A DNA stretch of 64,000 nucleotides from Roseomonas sp. Its GTDB lineage: Bacteria > Pseudomonadota > Alphaproteobacteria > Acetobacterales > Acetobacteraceae. The first letter of the stretch is position 1; every line of letters begins with the position of its first letter. The notes beneath the pieces are model-generated. The model had not been told where the DNA came from and ran no database searches. It worked only from the letters and a program-made list of their open reading frames with translations. A program made the position numbers and the translations under genes. The stretch lies in the NCBI GenBank assembly GCA_020249145.1, contig JADCGF010000012.1, positions 62,001-126,000 on the forward strand, in the 5' to 3' direction. Below are positions 27,448 through 35,758 of this stretch, piece after piece.

Positions 27448-28674
27448 TCAGGCGGTGGCGGGCTGAACACGCGGCCCATCACGCATCGGCATATGGATCA
27501 CAGCAGCAAAAACCGAGGCCAGAATGCCAATCACCCACATCAGATCATAGGAACCCGTGCGGTCGAAAATAATGCCGCCCAGAAAGGCGCCGGTGAAGCC
27601 GCCGATCTGATGGCTGACAAAGACCATGCCGAAAATCGTGGCGAGCCACCTGAGGCCCCAATTGCGCGCACACAAGGCAAGGCTCGGCGGCACCGTGGAA
27701 AGCCACAGCAAGCCCATGAGCGCGGAGAAGATCAGCACGGTCGTGGTGGTTTTTTCCGACAGCAAAAACACGGTCATCAGCACCGCACGCGCGGCAAAAA
27801 TCCCCACCAGCAATTCGCGGCGCTTCCAGCGCTGGGACAATTCGCCCGCGGCCAATGAACCGATGATGTTGAAAAGCCCAATCATGGAAATGGCGCCGGC
27901 GCCAACGTAAAGCGGCAAGCCGCAGCTATGCACAAAGCCCGGCAAATGCACGGTCAGAAAGGAAACATGCAGGCCGCAGACGAAATTGCCGGAAGACAGA
28001 TACCAAAAGCTTGGATCGCGCAGCGCACGGCCCATGGCTGATCGCGCCGTTTCATTATCCTGCGCCACACCAGGCGCAGCCGCCGGCTGCTTATCGGTCA
28101 GCGGTAGCGCAAGCGGGATCATGAAAAGTGCGGCCATCGCCATGGCGAAAAGCGCGCCCTGCCAGCCAAGGCCCTGAATGGCAAAGCCCGCCAGCGGCAC
28201 CACCAGGAATTGCCCGGCAGAGGACCCCGCCGTGCCAAGCCCTGTCGCGCGGCCACGCATTTCTGGCGGCAACATGCGGGTCAGGCTCGCGATAATCGTC
28301 GGCATTCCGGCGGCGGAGACCGCCATGCCCATGATGAAGCCGGCGAAGAAGGTGAAGGGCATCACGGATTCTGAAAGCGCCATGCCCAATATGCCGATGC
28401 AATAAAGCAGCGCACCGCCCATCACCACGCGCCGGCCACCGAAGCGATCCGCAAGCTGGCCCATGAAGGGTTGGCTCATGCCATTGATCAGCACTTGCAG
28501 CCCGATGGCAAAGGCGAAATCCCGCGCCGCCCAGCCATGTTCCGCTGTCATGGGTGCCAAGAACAGCCCAAAGCTTTGCCGCAACCCCATGGCGAGCATG
28601 GCGCCACAAACGGCGCAGGTAATCACCAGCGCAGTGGGAAGGGCCAGGGAACGGCCAGGAAAAGCGGAAGACAT
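27448..28674 (-). CDS. MFS transporter
   Basis: A 408-residue protein with 12 hydrophobic segments and MFS signatures: QPFMGQLADRFGGRRVV (loop between helices 2 and 3) and PPEMRGRATGLGTAGSS (loop 4-5). The opening GLRQSFGLFLAPM resembles monocarboxylate/oxalate-type MFS proteins (OFA/MCT-like). It probably moves an organic acid; substrate not defined. It precedes the racemase-like gene and diverges from tRNA-His. Confidence 0.85.
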   Translation of the reverse strand: MSSAFPGRSLALPTALVITCAVCGAMLAMGLRQSFGLFLAPMTAEHGWAARDFAFAIGLQVLINGMSQPFMGQLADRFGGRRVVMGGALLYCIGILGMALSESVMPFTFFAGFIMGMAVSAAGMPTIIASLTRMLPPEMRGRATGLGTAGSSAGQFLVVPLAGFAIQGLGWQGALFAMAMAALFMIPLALPLTDKQPAAAPGVAQDNETARSAMGRALRDPSFWYLSSGNFVCGLHVSFLTVHLPGFVHSCGLPLYVGAGAISMIGLFNIIGSLAAGELSQRWKRRELLVGIFAARAVLMTVFLLSEKTTTTVLIFSALMGLLWLSTVPPSLALCARNWGLRWLATIFGMVFVSHQIGGFTGAFLGGIIFDRTGSYDLMWVIGILASVFAAVIHMPMRDGPRVQPATA

Positions 28675-28725
28675 TGACCCATAGTGTCATTTTGCACTGT
28701 CCCCGCGCAACCCAAGGCTTCGCGG

Positions 28726-28755
28726 TTGACTGAGCCGGGCGGGCGGGCCTATTGC
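28726..28755 (+). promoter_or_regulatory. Promoter of tRNA-His
   Basis: TTGACT (28726-28731), 18-base spacer, TATTGC (28750-28755). The expected start is about 12 bases downstream, near the 5' end of tRNA-His. Confidence 0.5.
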
Positions 28756-28767
28756 AGCGCCGCTGAT

Positions 28768-28844
28768 GGCGGCCATAGCTCAGTTGGTAGAGCGCCAGGT
28801 TGTGGTCTTGGATGTCGCGGGTTCGAGTCCCGTTGGTCGCCCCA
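28768..28844 (+). tRNA. tRNA-His (anticodon GTG)
   Basis: A full cloverleaf of 77 bases including the encoded CCA. The acceptor arm GCGGCCA pairs with TGGTCGC, with the extra G-1 opposite C73 that identifies histidine tRNAs. The anticodon loop is TTGTGGT (GTG) on a CCAGG/CTTGG stem, and the T arm carries GGTTCGAGTCC. It is intact and has its own promoter. Confidence 0.97.
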
Positions 28845-28922
28845 GCTTCCCCCCTTCCCTTCCGGTTTGCGTGCTGGCCGTCTTGCGGCAGGATGGGCGC
28901 CTTCATAGGGGGAGAGAGATCC

Positions 28923-29708
28923 ATGAACATCACTTTGAACGGGCGCGCGGCGCTGATCACTGGCGGGTCCAAGGGGCTTGGCCTGGCTATTGCGAAGATG
29001 TTCGCTGAATCCGGCGGGCATGTCGCGATTGTCGCACGCGGGGCAGAGAGCCTGGCGAAGGCTGAAGCCGAAATCCGCGCCGCCGCGCCGGGCGCCAAGG
29101 TGGTTGCCATCTCCGCCGATATCCGGACCGCGGAGGGCTGTGAAGCGGCCTATGCCGCGGCGGTGAAGGGCCTCGGTCAGGTGGATATCCTGATCAATAA
29201 TGCCGGCACATCGCAGCGCGGTGGGTTCCTGGAGGTATCAGACGCGCTTTGGCAGGATGATCTGGACCTTAAGCTTTTTGCGGCCATCCGGCTGTGCCGG
29301 CTCGCGCTGCCTGCCATGCGGGACCGCAAATGGGGCCGCGTGATCAATGTGCTGAATATCGGCGCCAAGGCGCCATTGGCGGGGTCCACGCCCACTTCCG
29401 TTTCACGTGCTGCCGGCATGGCTTTGACCAAGGCGATGGCGAGCGAATTCGCCCCCCATAATGTGCTGGTGAATGCCATGCTGGTCGGCATTATCGAAAG
29501 CGATCAATGGGTGCGGCGCCATGCGGCTGAAAAGCGTAACATTACGTGGGATGAGTGGAAGGCCGAACAGGGCAAGGCTGTGCCGCTTGGGCGTATCGGC
29601 AAGGCCGAGGAATTTGCCTCCTTGGCTTTGCTGCTGGCGAGCGAACAGGGCGGCTTCATCAGCGGCACCGCGATCAATGTGGATGGCGGGAAAAGCCCGG
29701 TGGTTTGA
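28923..29708 (+). CDS. SDR-family protein with altered active site
   Basis: A 261-residue short-chain dehydrogenase-fold protein. The dinucleotide motif GGSKGLG (residues 14-20) and NNAGTS are intact, so it should bind NAD(P). The catalytic Tyr-x3-Lys is missing: the aligned stretch TSVSRAAGMALTK puts Thr158 and Arg162 at those places, and the usual catalytic serine region reads NIGAKAPLAG. It may use a different mechanism or be non-catalytic. ATG 28923 has GGGGGAGAGAG upstream. Its last 70 bases are duplicated beyond the cyanase gene at 33533. Confidence 0.85.
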   Translation: MNITLNGRAALITGGSKGLGLAIAKMFAESGGHVAIVARGAESLAKAEAEIRAAAPGAKVVAISADIRTAEGCEAAYAAAVKGLGQVDILINNAGTSQRGGFLEVSDALWQDDLDLKLFAAIRLCRLALPAMRDRKWGRVINVLNIGAKAPLAGSTPTSVSRAAGMALTKAMASEFAPHNVLVNAMLVGIIESDQWVRRHAAEKRNITWDEWKAEQGKAVPLGRIGKAEEFASLALLLASEQGGFISGTAINVDGGKSPVV

Positions 29709-29722
29709 GTGTTTTTGACTAC

Positions 29723-29760
29723 CCCTGCCAAGCCTCTATCCGGCTTGGCAGGGTATATTT
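29723..29760 (+). terminator. Terminator after the SDR gene
   Basis: A perfect 12-base inverted repeat (CCCTGCCAAGCC with GGCTTGGCAGGG, 7-base loop) 14 bases beyond the SDR stop, followed by TATATTT. Confidence 0.8.
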
Positions 29761-29899
29761 GCACATAATTATATCATTTAGCTTTTTTGGTGGGCAATGA
29801 CTCCACCTAAACCCCTCCTATTCGCCCAAAAACGCGGCATGCGCCTTGCTATTTCTCCTCCGTCATCGCGTTGCGCTGACAAGATCCGGGAGCTGCTTC

Positions 29900-31252
29900 A
29901 TGGCCTTTCATCGCCGCAATTGCACACATGCCCCAGGCCCTTGCGGCTGTGGCGCTACGCATACGGGCTTCGCTTGTGATGCGGCGCCTGCGGATGGCAC
30001 CGGGGCTTTCGGTGAAGTCGCGCAGGAAGCCGTGTTGCGCGCGGCCTTCCCGCAGGCGGCCACGCGGCGCGCGCTGCTCAATGCGCTTGGCGCCGGCACG
30101 TTGTTTGCCGCGCTTGACAGTGTGTTTCCGCTGGCCCGCGCGCGCGAAGCGATGGCGCAGGCCAGCGGTGCGCCGGAAAAGCGCGACCTAAAAATCGGCT
30201 TCATCCCCATCACCTGCGCCACGCCAATCATCATGGCCGATCCCATGGGCTTCTACAGGCGCAACAATCTGAATGTTGAGGTCATCCGCACCGCGGGTTG
30301 GGCCGTGATTCGCGATAAATCCATCGCGCGCGAGTATGACGCGGCGCATATGCTCTCCCCCATGCCACTGGCGATGTCGCTTGGCGTTGGCGTGGCGCAG
30401 CCGGTGCCTTGGGCGGTGGCGGCGATTGAAAATACGAATGGCCAGGCGATTACCCTCGCCAATAAGCACAAGGAAAAGCGTGATCCGAAGGATTGGAAGG
30501 GCTTCCGCTTTGCCGTGCCGTTCGACTTTTCCATGCATAATTATTTGCTGCGTGCCTATGTCGCCCAAGCCGGGCTTGATCCCGACCGCGATATCCAAAT
30601 TCGTTCGGTGCCACCGCCTGAGATGGTCGCCAATCTGCGCGCCGATAACATTGATGGCTATCTTGGCCCTGATCCCTTCAATCAGCGGGCCGTTTTTGAT
30701 GGCGTTGGCTTTATCCATGTGCTGACCAAGGAATTCTGGGATGGTCACCCCTGCTGCGCCTTTGCTGTGCCACGCGGCATGATGACGGAAGCGCCCAATA
30801 CCTTTGCGGCCCTGATGCGCTCCATTGTTGAAGCCACGGCCTATGCTTCCAAGGCTGAAAACCGGCGCGAAGTGGCGCAGGCGATTTCTGGGCAGAATTA
30901 CCTGAACCAGCCGCCCACAGTGGTAGAACAGGTGCTGACCGGCACCTTCGCCGATGGGCTTGGCCGCGTGCAGCGCGTGCCGGATCGGATCAATTTCGAT
31001 CCCTTCCCCTGGCATTCCATGGCGGTCTGGATTCTGACGCAAATGAAGCGCTGGGGCCAAATCCGTGGTGATGTGGATTACGCGGGCGTGGCGCAACAGG
31101 TCTTCCTCGCAACCGATGCAGCAAAGGCCATGCGGGAGCTTGGCATGACAGTACCGGCGAGTGCTTCACGCACGCATCGCGTTTTCGGGCGGGATTTCGA
31201 CCCCGCGCAGCCCGAAGCCTATCTCAACAGCTTCGCCATTCGTCGTTCGTAA
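29900..31252 (+). CDS. ABC transporter substrate-binding protein, nitrate/cyanate type (NrtA/CynA-like)
   Basis: The 450-residue protein is of the NrtA/CmpA type, shown by LKIGFIPITCATPIIMADPM and GFYRRNNLNVEV. It likely binds cyanate or a related anion outside the inner membrane, because the permease, ATPase and cyanase genes follow at once. The N-terminus is unusual: MAFHRRNCTHAPGPCGCGAT and a further Cys form a Cys/His-rich leader before a segment with RRALLNALGAGTLFAALDSVF that resembles a Tat or membrane signal. I chose ATG 29900, which has GGGAG upstream, over an in-frame TTG at 29846. Confidence 0.85.
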   Translation: MAFHRRNCTHAPGPCGCGATHTGFACDAAPADGTGAFGEVAQEAVLRAAFPQAATRRALLNALGAGTLFAALDSVFPLARAREAMAQASGAPEKRDLKIGFIPITCATPIIMADPMGFYRRNNLNVEVIRTAGWAVIRDKSIAREYDAAHMLSPMPLAMSLGVGVAQPVPWAVAAIENTNGQAITLANKHKEKRDPKDWKGFRFAVPFDFSMHNYLLRAYVAQAGLDPDRDIQIRSVPPPEMVANLRADNIDGYLGPDPFNQRAVFDGVGFIHVLTKEFWDGHPCCAFAVPRGMMTEAPNTFAALMRSIVEATAYASKAENRREVAQAISGQNYLNQPPTVVEQVLTGTFADGLGRVQRVPDRINFDPFPWHSMAVWILTQMKRWGQIRGDVDYAGVAQQVFLATDAAKAMRELGMTVPASASRTHRVFGRDFDPAQPEAYLNSFAIRRS

Positions 31253-32103
31253 TGTCTGCAAACGTCTCATTCTGGCGGTCAGCCGGGCTTTCCCTGCTGA
31301 TCCTGGCAATATTTCTTGGCGCCTGGGAAATCGCCGTCATGCCAAAGGCTGGCGGTGGTGGTGCGGCGCTTGACCCGGAATATGCGGCGCTGCTCGGGCA
31401 GGCGGCAGCGCAGGGCGGCACCACGCCCATGCCGGGACCAAGTGCCATTTTTACGCGCTTGCTCGAATTATTGGCTGATCCCTTCTATGTGCGCGGGCCG
31501 AATGATCAGGGCATTGGCGTGCAAATCGCCTATTCGCTGCTGCGGGTTGGCGCCGGTTTCGGGCTTGCTGCCATTGTTGCCATTCCGCTTGGTTTCGTCA
31601 TTGGCATGTCGCCGCTGTTGAATGCTGCGCTTAATCCCTTCATTCAGGTGTTACGCCCGGTCTCGCCGCTCGCCTGGATGCCGTTGGCACTTTACTCCAT
31701 CAAGGATAGCGCGATTTCAGCGGTTTTCGTGATTTTCATCTGTTCCATCTGGCCCATGTTGCTGAATACGGCCTTTGGCGTCGCAAGCGTGCGGCGTGAA
31801 TGGTTGAATGTGGCGCGCACCTTGGAAGCAGGGCGTTGGCGCACCGCCATTCGCGTGATCCTGCCCGCCGCGGCGCCCACGATTGTGACGGGCATGCGCA
31901 TTTCAATCGGCATTGCATGGCTCGTGATTGTCGCAGCCGAGATGTTGGTCGGTGGCACCGGCATTGGTTATTGGGTGTGGAACCAATGGAACAATCTATC
32001 CATCGCCGATATCGTGATTGCCATTCTCATGATCGGCCTGGTCGGGCTGGCGCTGGACCGTTTGCTTGGCCTTGGCGCGCGTGCCGTGGCCTGGCGGGAA
32101 TAA
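31252..32103 (+). CDS. ABC transporter permease, nitrate/cyanate type
   Basis: A 283-residue inner-membrane protein with six or so helices. The EAA-type loop that contacts the ATPase is near residue 190 (NVARTLEAGRWRTAIRVILPA). The TauC/SsuC/NrtB-type patterns are RPVSPLAWMPLALYSIKD and IAWLVIVAAEMLVGGTGIGY. A periplasmic insertion (GGGGAALDPEYAALLGQAAA) is longer than in many relatives. The ATG overlaps the upstream stop by one base. Confidence 0.9.
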   Translation: MSANVSFWRSAGLSLLILAIFLGAWEIAVMPKAGGGGAALDPEYAALLGQAAAQGGTTPMPGPSAIFTRLLELLADPFYVRGPNDQGIGVQIAYSLLRVGAGFGLAAIVAIPLGFVIGMSPLLNAALNPFIQVLRPVSPLAWMPLALYSIKDSAISAVFVIFICSIWPMLLNTAFGVASVRREWLNVARTLEAGRWRTAIRVILPAAAPTIVTGMRISIGIAWLVIVAAEMLVGGTGIGYWVWNQWNNLSIADIVIAILMIGLVGLALDRLLGLGARAVAWRE

Positions 32104-32107
32104 GCCC

Positions 32108-32965
32108 ATGACAGCCTATGTTTCCATCGAAGGTGTCGCGCGCCGCTATGGGCCGACCACGATTTTCCAGGATGTCTGGTTCGGCATTGCGCGCGGGGAA
32201 TTCGTCTGCCTGGTCGGACATTCCGGCTGCGGCAAAACCACCATCCTGAATATTCTGGCCGGGCTTGAAGCGCCCGATGATGGCGCGGTGATTGTGGATG
32301 GCCAGGCGATTTCCGGCCCATCGCTTGACCGCGCCGTTGTCTTTCAGGGCCATGCGCTGATGCCCTGGATGACCGCCGCGGGCAATGTCGCCTTCGCGAT
32401 TTCCTGCCGCCATCGCGATTGGTCGCGCGCCGCCTGCGATGCCGCCGCGCGGGAAGCGCTGAAGCGTGTTGGCCTGGACCACGCGGCGGATCGCAAACCG
32501 GCCGAGCTTTCCGGCGGCATGAAGCAGCGTGTTGGCATTGCCCGCGCACTCGCCATCAATCCGAAAATGCTGCTGATGGATGAGCCCTTCTCAGCGCTTG
32601 ATGCGCTGACGCGAGGCGCTTTGCAGGATGAAGTCGCACGATTGGTCAGCGAGACCGAGCAAACCGGCTTCATGATCACGCATGATGTGGATGAGGCAAT
32701 CTTGCTCGCGGATCGTATCCTGCTCATGTCCAATGGGCCGGAAGCGCGCATTGCCGAGGTTGTGGTGAACACACTCCCCAAACCCCGTACCCGGGCCAAT
32801 CTGCATCACATGCCGGGCTATCATGCGCTGCGTGATCATATCCTGGATTTCCTGATCGCGCGGTCACGTGCCTTCAAGGCCGATGCGCCACCTGCCGGCT
32901 GGTCCGCCCGCGCTGTGCCGGAAGTAAGCCCCGCCCTATCTGCCTCGCCGCTCGCGGCGGAGTGA
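32108..32965 (+). CDS. ABC transporter ATP-binding protein, nitrate/cyanate type
   Basis: A 285-residue ATPase with Walker A GHSGCGKTT, Q loop VVFQGHALMPWM, signature ELSGGMKQRVGIARAL, Walker B MLLMDEPFSALD and the switch His in ITHDVDEAI. The closest pattern is NrtD/SsuB/TauB. It powers the permease encoded just upstream (4-base gap). A C-terminal tail of about 35 residues is Pro/Ala-rich. Confidence 0.93.
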   Translation: MTAYVSIEGVARRYGPTTIFQDVWFGIARGEFVCLVGHSGCGKTTILNILAGLEAPDDGAVIVDGQAISGPSLDRAVVFQGHALMPWMTAAGNVAFAISCRHRDWSRAACDAAAREALKRVGLDHAADRKPAELSGGMKQRVGIARALAINPKMLLMDEPFSALDALTRGALQDEVARLVSETEQTGFMITHDVDEAILLADRILLMSNGPEARIAEVVVNTLPKPRTRANLHHMPGYHALRDHILDFLIARSRAFKADAPPAGWSARAVPEVSPALSASPLAAE

Positions 32966-32995
32966 ATTTTCCCAAACCAAAGCTGGAGAAACGCG

Positions 32996-33478
32996 ATGAC
33001 GCGCGCCCAACTCACCGAAAAAATCCTCGACATCAAGCGCGAGAAAGGCTGGACCTGGAAATACATCTGCGAGGAAATCGGCGGCATTTCGCCAACCCTC
33101 GTGGTCGGCGCGCTGCTTGGGCAGATGAAGTTCGTAAAACCGCTCGCCGCCAAGGCTGCCAAGCTGTTTGGCCTTTCCGAGGTTGAACAGCGGATGCTGA
33201 ATGAAGTGCCCTATCGCGGCACGCAAATGCCGCCGACTGACCCGCTGATCTATCGCTTTTATGAAATGGTGATGGTGAATGGCCCGGCCTGGAAGGCGCT
33301 GATTGAGGAAGAATTCGGCGATGGTATCATGTCCGCGATTGATTTCGATTTCGATTTCGAACGGGTCGCAAACCCCAAGGGCGACCGCGTGAAGATCACC
33401 ATGTCCGGCAAGTTCCTGCCCTATAAATATTACGGCAATGAACAGGGCATCCCGGATTACGGCTTCAAGGAAGATTAG
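32996..33478 (+). CDS. cynS: Cyanate hydratase (cyanase)
   Basis: A 160-residue cyanase that converts cyanate and bicarbonate to carbamate and CO2, hence ammonia. The catalytic triad is R87, E90 (in YRFYEM) and S113 (in GIMSAIDF); the spacing of 3 and 23 residues equals that of the known enzyme. An N-terminal helical domain precedes the C-terminal catalytic domain. It ends the ABC transport operon, so the cell takes up and detoxifies cyanate, probably as a nitrogen source. RBS CTGGAGAAA. Confidence 0.96.
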   Translation: MTRAQLTEKILDIKREKGWTWKYICEEIGGISPTLVVGALLGQMKFVKPLAAKAAKLFGLSEVEQRMLNEVPYRGTQMPPTDPLIYRFYEMVMVNGPAWKALIEEEFGDGIMSAIDFDFDFERVANPKGDRVKITMSGKFLPYKYYGNEQGIPDYGFKED

Positions 33479-33510
33479 GCGCTGTCTTCGCCAAAGCGTC
33501 AATTTGCCTT

Positions 33511-33601
33511 ATCGCCCGGTCCTTTCATGGCAAGCGAACAGGGCGGCTTCATCAGCGGCACCGCGATCAATGTGGATGGCGGGAAAAGCCCGGTGGTCTG
33601 A
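33511..33601 (+). pseudogene. Remnant of the SDR gene 3' end
   Basis: From AGCGAACAGGG (33533) to the stop TGAG (33602) this differs by only one base from the end of the SDR at 29640-29709. Upstream, AATTTGCCT (33511) also aligns with 29611 but 7 bases are lost between, which breaks the frame. It therefore encodes only the last 20 or so SDR residues (GGFISGTAINVDGGKSPVV). It places a direct repeat on both sides of the cyanate operon. Confidence 0.85.
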
Positions 33602-33661
33602 GAGCACTCAGGGCATCACACGCCAGCTTCGCTGAGGCGCTTAGCGGAGCCAAGAATTTGC

Positions 33662-33690
33662 TTGACAATATTAAATAGGACTCCTATTTA
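33662..33690 (+). promoter_or_regulatory. Promoter of the MarR redox operon with overlapping operator
   Basis: TTGACA (33662-33667), 17-base spacer, TATTTA (33685-33690). Between and overlapping the -10 lies AAATAGGACTCCTATTT (33673-33689), a perfect 17-base palindrome (8+1+8), the shape of a MarR dimer site. The start codon at 33697 lies 7 bases after the -10, so the transcript may be leaderless. Confidence 0.75.
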
Positions 33691-33696
33691 TATATC

Positions 33697-34371
33697 ATGA
33701 GCAAAGCCGAAGCATCTGATTCCGTCACGACGCGCCTGCGCGAGGGGTTTGAGAGAATCGCGCTTGTCCTGCGGTCTGACCTCTGGATGGCCTCAGGCAA
33801 GGCGGGTCTGAACCCGAGCCAGGCGCAGGCCTTGGCCTTGCTGGCGGAACGGGCGGGCGGCCTACGCGCCAAGGAAATCGCCGCCCATCTGGCCGTATCG
33901 CCGCCAACAATCGCCGATACGCTCGCTGCGCTGGAACGCAAGGGCCTTGTCGCCCGCGCGCCGGACCCCGCCGACGCACGCGCCATGCGCGTGATGTTGA
34001 CGGATGAGGGCCAAAAAGTTGGGCGCGCGCTTGCGCAGTCTAAATCACAGGTGACCACGGCGCTGGCCATGCTTTCCCCCGACCAACAGGCTGATCTGCT
34101 GCTGTCACAAATACGGATCATCCGCTCCCTTCAACTGGCAGGCGCCATTCCCGAACAACGCATATGCGTCAGCTGCCGCCATTTTCGGCCGAACGCCTAT
34201 CCAGGCGCGGCCCAACCCCATCATTGCGCCTTCGTGAACGCCGCAATCGGCGACCGGGATCTCCGGCTCGACTGCGGCGAGCATGAAGCGGCCGACCCGT
34301 CCATCCAGTCTGCCAACTGGATGGCTTTCGACACGGCAAGGCCGCCCTTCCAAGCAACCCCAGACACCTAG
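33697..34371 (+). CDS. MarR-family regulator with C-terminal Cys-rich domain
   Basis: The 224-residue protein has an N-terminal winged helix (residues 40-105, with LRAKEIAAHLAVSPPTIADT and the basic wing ARAPDPADARAMRV). After residue 150 comes a Cys/His domain: C157 and C160 (CVSC), C177 (HHC) and C193 (LDCGEH). That arrangement suggests a bound metal or iron-sulfur cluster or a redox disulfide, so it may sense oxidants. A perfect palindrome lies in its own promoter, so it is probably autoregulated and controls the three genes downstream. No ribosome-binding site is evident. Confidence 0.88.
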   Translation: MSKAEASDSVTTRLREGFERIALVLRSDLWMASGKAGLNPSQAQALALLAERAGGLRAKEIAAHLAVSPPTIADTLAALERKGLVARAPDPADARAMRVMLTDEGQKVGRALAQSKSQVTTALAMLSPDQQADLLLSQIRIIRSLQLAGAIPEQRICVSCRHFRPNAYPGAAQPHHCAFVNAAIGDRDLRLDCGEHEAADPSIQSANWMAFDTARPPFQATPDT

Positions 34372-34387
34372 AGAGGAACCCTTCAAC

Positions 34388-35116
34388 ATGAGCACCAAGA
34401 ACCTGCGAGGCCTTGGCCTCGCGGCAACGGCCTTGCTTTGCCTTGGCACAGCCGCATGCGCGCATGAAATCAGGCCCGACCCGAACCAGGCGGTGAACGC
34501 TTCCTTCGACATCATTGAAACCAGGATCACCACGGCGAATGGTATGGCGACCTTCCGCACGCGTGTGCGCGGCGAAGCCGGAAGCGCTCGGCCGACCTCC
34601 ACAGGCAAGTTCGAAGGGTCGCAAGTCTTCGCCTATGTCTGGCCAACCTCCCTCAACTCGGCCGATGTCGGGTTCGAGAGAGATCAAGGCATCGTCGCAC
34701 TTGCCGCAACTTTCCATCCCGATTTCGACGATGCATCCAAGCGGGCTCAAAGCGCTATCAATCGCGACCGCTGGCATGCGCATTGGGTCATTCTGAATGA
34801 GGACAAAGCCTGCCCCGGCGGCTTGAAGGTCAAGGACATTCCGGCAGGAACCACGCCGAGGCTACCGCCAGATTGGCCAGGCGCCCCAATCCTGATCGAC
34901 AGCCCAGATTTCAAGACTGATTTCATGGGCGATGCGGTCGAAGTGCAGGTGCCTCTCGCCCAGATCGGTGCCTTGGCGACGGCGCGCTTCGATGGCGTGA
35001 CGGCGGGCCTCAAGGTCAATGCCAATCTGCATACGCCGCTGCTATGCGTTGAAAACGTCTTCAAGGTCGCCTCGGGCAATCTGAGCCTGCCCGGCCGCGT
35101 GGTTCCGGCGCGCTGA
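34388..35116 (+). CDS. Exported protein of unknown function (possible lipoprotein)
   Basis: I do not recognise this 242-residue family. It has a short signal (LGLAATALLCLGTAACAHE); C24 could be lipidated, though the -3 position is Thr, which is unusual for a lipobox. The mature protein is soluble with no repeats or membrane segments; it ends with a CVENVFKVASGNLSLPG segment. It lies second in the MarR operon, 16 bases after the regulator, so a role in oxidant or stress response at the periplasm or outer membrane is an inference. Confidence 0.65.
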   Translation: MSTKNLRGLGLAATALLCLGTAACAHEIRPDPNQAVNASFDIIETRITTANGMATFRTRVRGEAGSARPTSTGKFEGSQVFAYVWPTSLNSADVGFERDQGIVALAATFHPDFDDASKRAQSAINRDRWHAHWVILNEDKACPGGLKVKDIPAGTTPRLPPDWPGAPILIDSPDFKTDFMGDAVEVQVPLAQIGALATARFDGVTAGLKVNANLHTPLLCVENVFKVASGNLSLPGRVVPAR

Positions 35117-35206
35117 GCGCGCGTCGCAACAAAAAGGCAGCCCGGCGACTGCCATCGCCGGACCGCCCAATTATTCCCCTCCAAGCAACAGAGAAGGAGA
35201 TTCCTT

Positions 35207-35752
35207 ATGGCACGTGTGAACCTTGTTGACAAAGCCTCGGCCCCAGTCGGCTCAAAGGCAGCGCTGGAACAGATCCAGGGCGCCTTTGGCATGGTGCCGA
35301 ACATGTTCAAGGCGGTTGCGAATTCGCCCGCCGCGCTGCAAAGCATGTGGGGCTTCTTCGGCGCGCTCGGCGCCGGGACGATTGGCGCGAAGCTCGGCGA
35401 GCAGATCGCCGTTTCGGTCGCTGATCGAAATGACTGCAATTACTGCCTCGCGGCCCATACCGTGCTTGGCCAGAAGGCCGGCGCCAGCGCTGCCGAAATG
35501 ACTGAGGCGCAGACCGGCCTTTCCAGCGATCCCAAAACAAGAGCAGCGCTGGCCTTCGCAATCAATGTTGTTGAGAACCGTGCAGCGGTGACTGCAGCCA
35601 ATGTGCAGGCGCTGCGCGCAGCCGGGTTCGATGATGGGGCCATTGTCGAAATCCTGGCCCATGTCGCTCTCAACCTGTTCACGAATTACGTGAACGTCGC
35701 CTTCGACGTTCCGGTGGATTTCCCCGCAGTGAAGCTCAGCCGCAGCGCCTGA
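35207..35752 (+). CDS. Carboxymuconolactone decarboxylase-family protein (AhpD-like)
   Basis: A 181-residue protein of the CMD/AhpD fold. The active CxxC is C77-x-x-C80 (DCNYC), followed by H84, the AhpD-like CxxCxxxH pattern, preceded by GEQIAVSVADRN. Such proteins act as peroxidase partners or peroxidatic enzymes; this one starts MARVNLVDKA and resembles peroxidase-related members. It sits between the exported protein and the thioredoxin-like gene, with AGAAGGAGA upstream. Confidence 0.85.
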   Translation: MARVNLVDKASAPVGSKAALEQIQGAFGMVPNMFKAVANSPAALQSMWGFFGALGAGTIGAKLGEQIAVSVADRNDCNYCLAAHTVLGQKAGASAAEMTEAQTGLSSDPKTRAALAFAINVVENRAAVTAANVQALRAAGFDDGAIVEILAHVALNLFTNYVNVAFDVPVDFPAVKLSRSA

Positions 35753-35758
35753 TCCGGC

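Noticed and set aside
28766..29008. Short protein starting MAAIAQLVERQVV
   Set aside because: It is the translated tRNA-His gene, a known annotation artefact.
29747..29765. Sigma-54-like TGGCAG with TTGCA before the cyanate operon
   Set aside because: The GG and GC elements are 12 bases apart instead of 10, and the -24 half lies in the terminator stem.
33331..33362. Short GATTTC tandem in cynS
   Set aside because: It encodes the conserved acidic DFDFDFE region of cyanase, so it is codon use rather than a repeat element.
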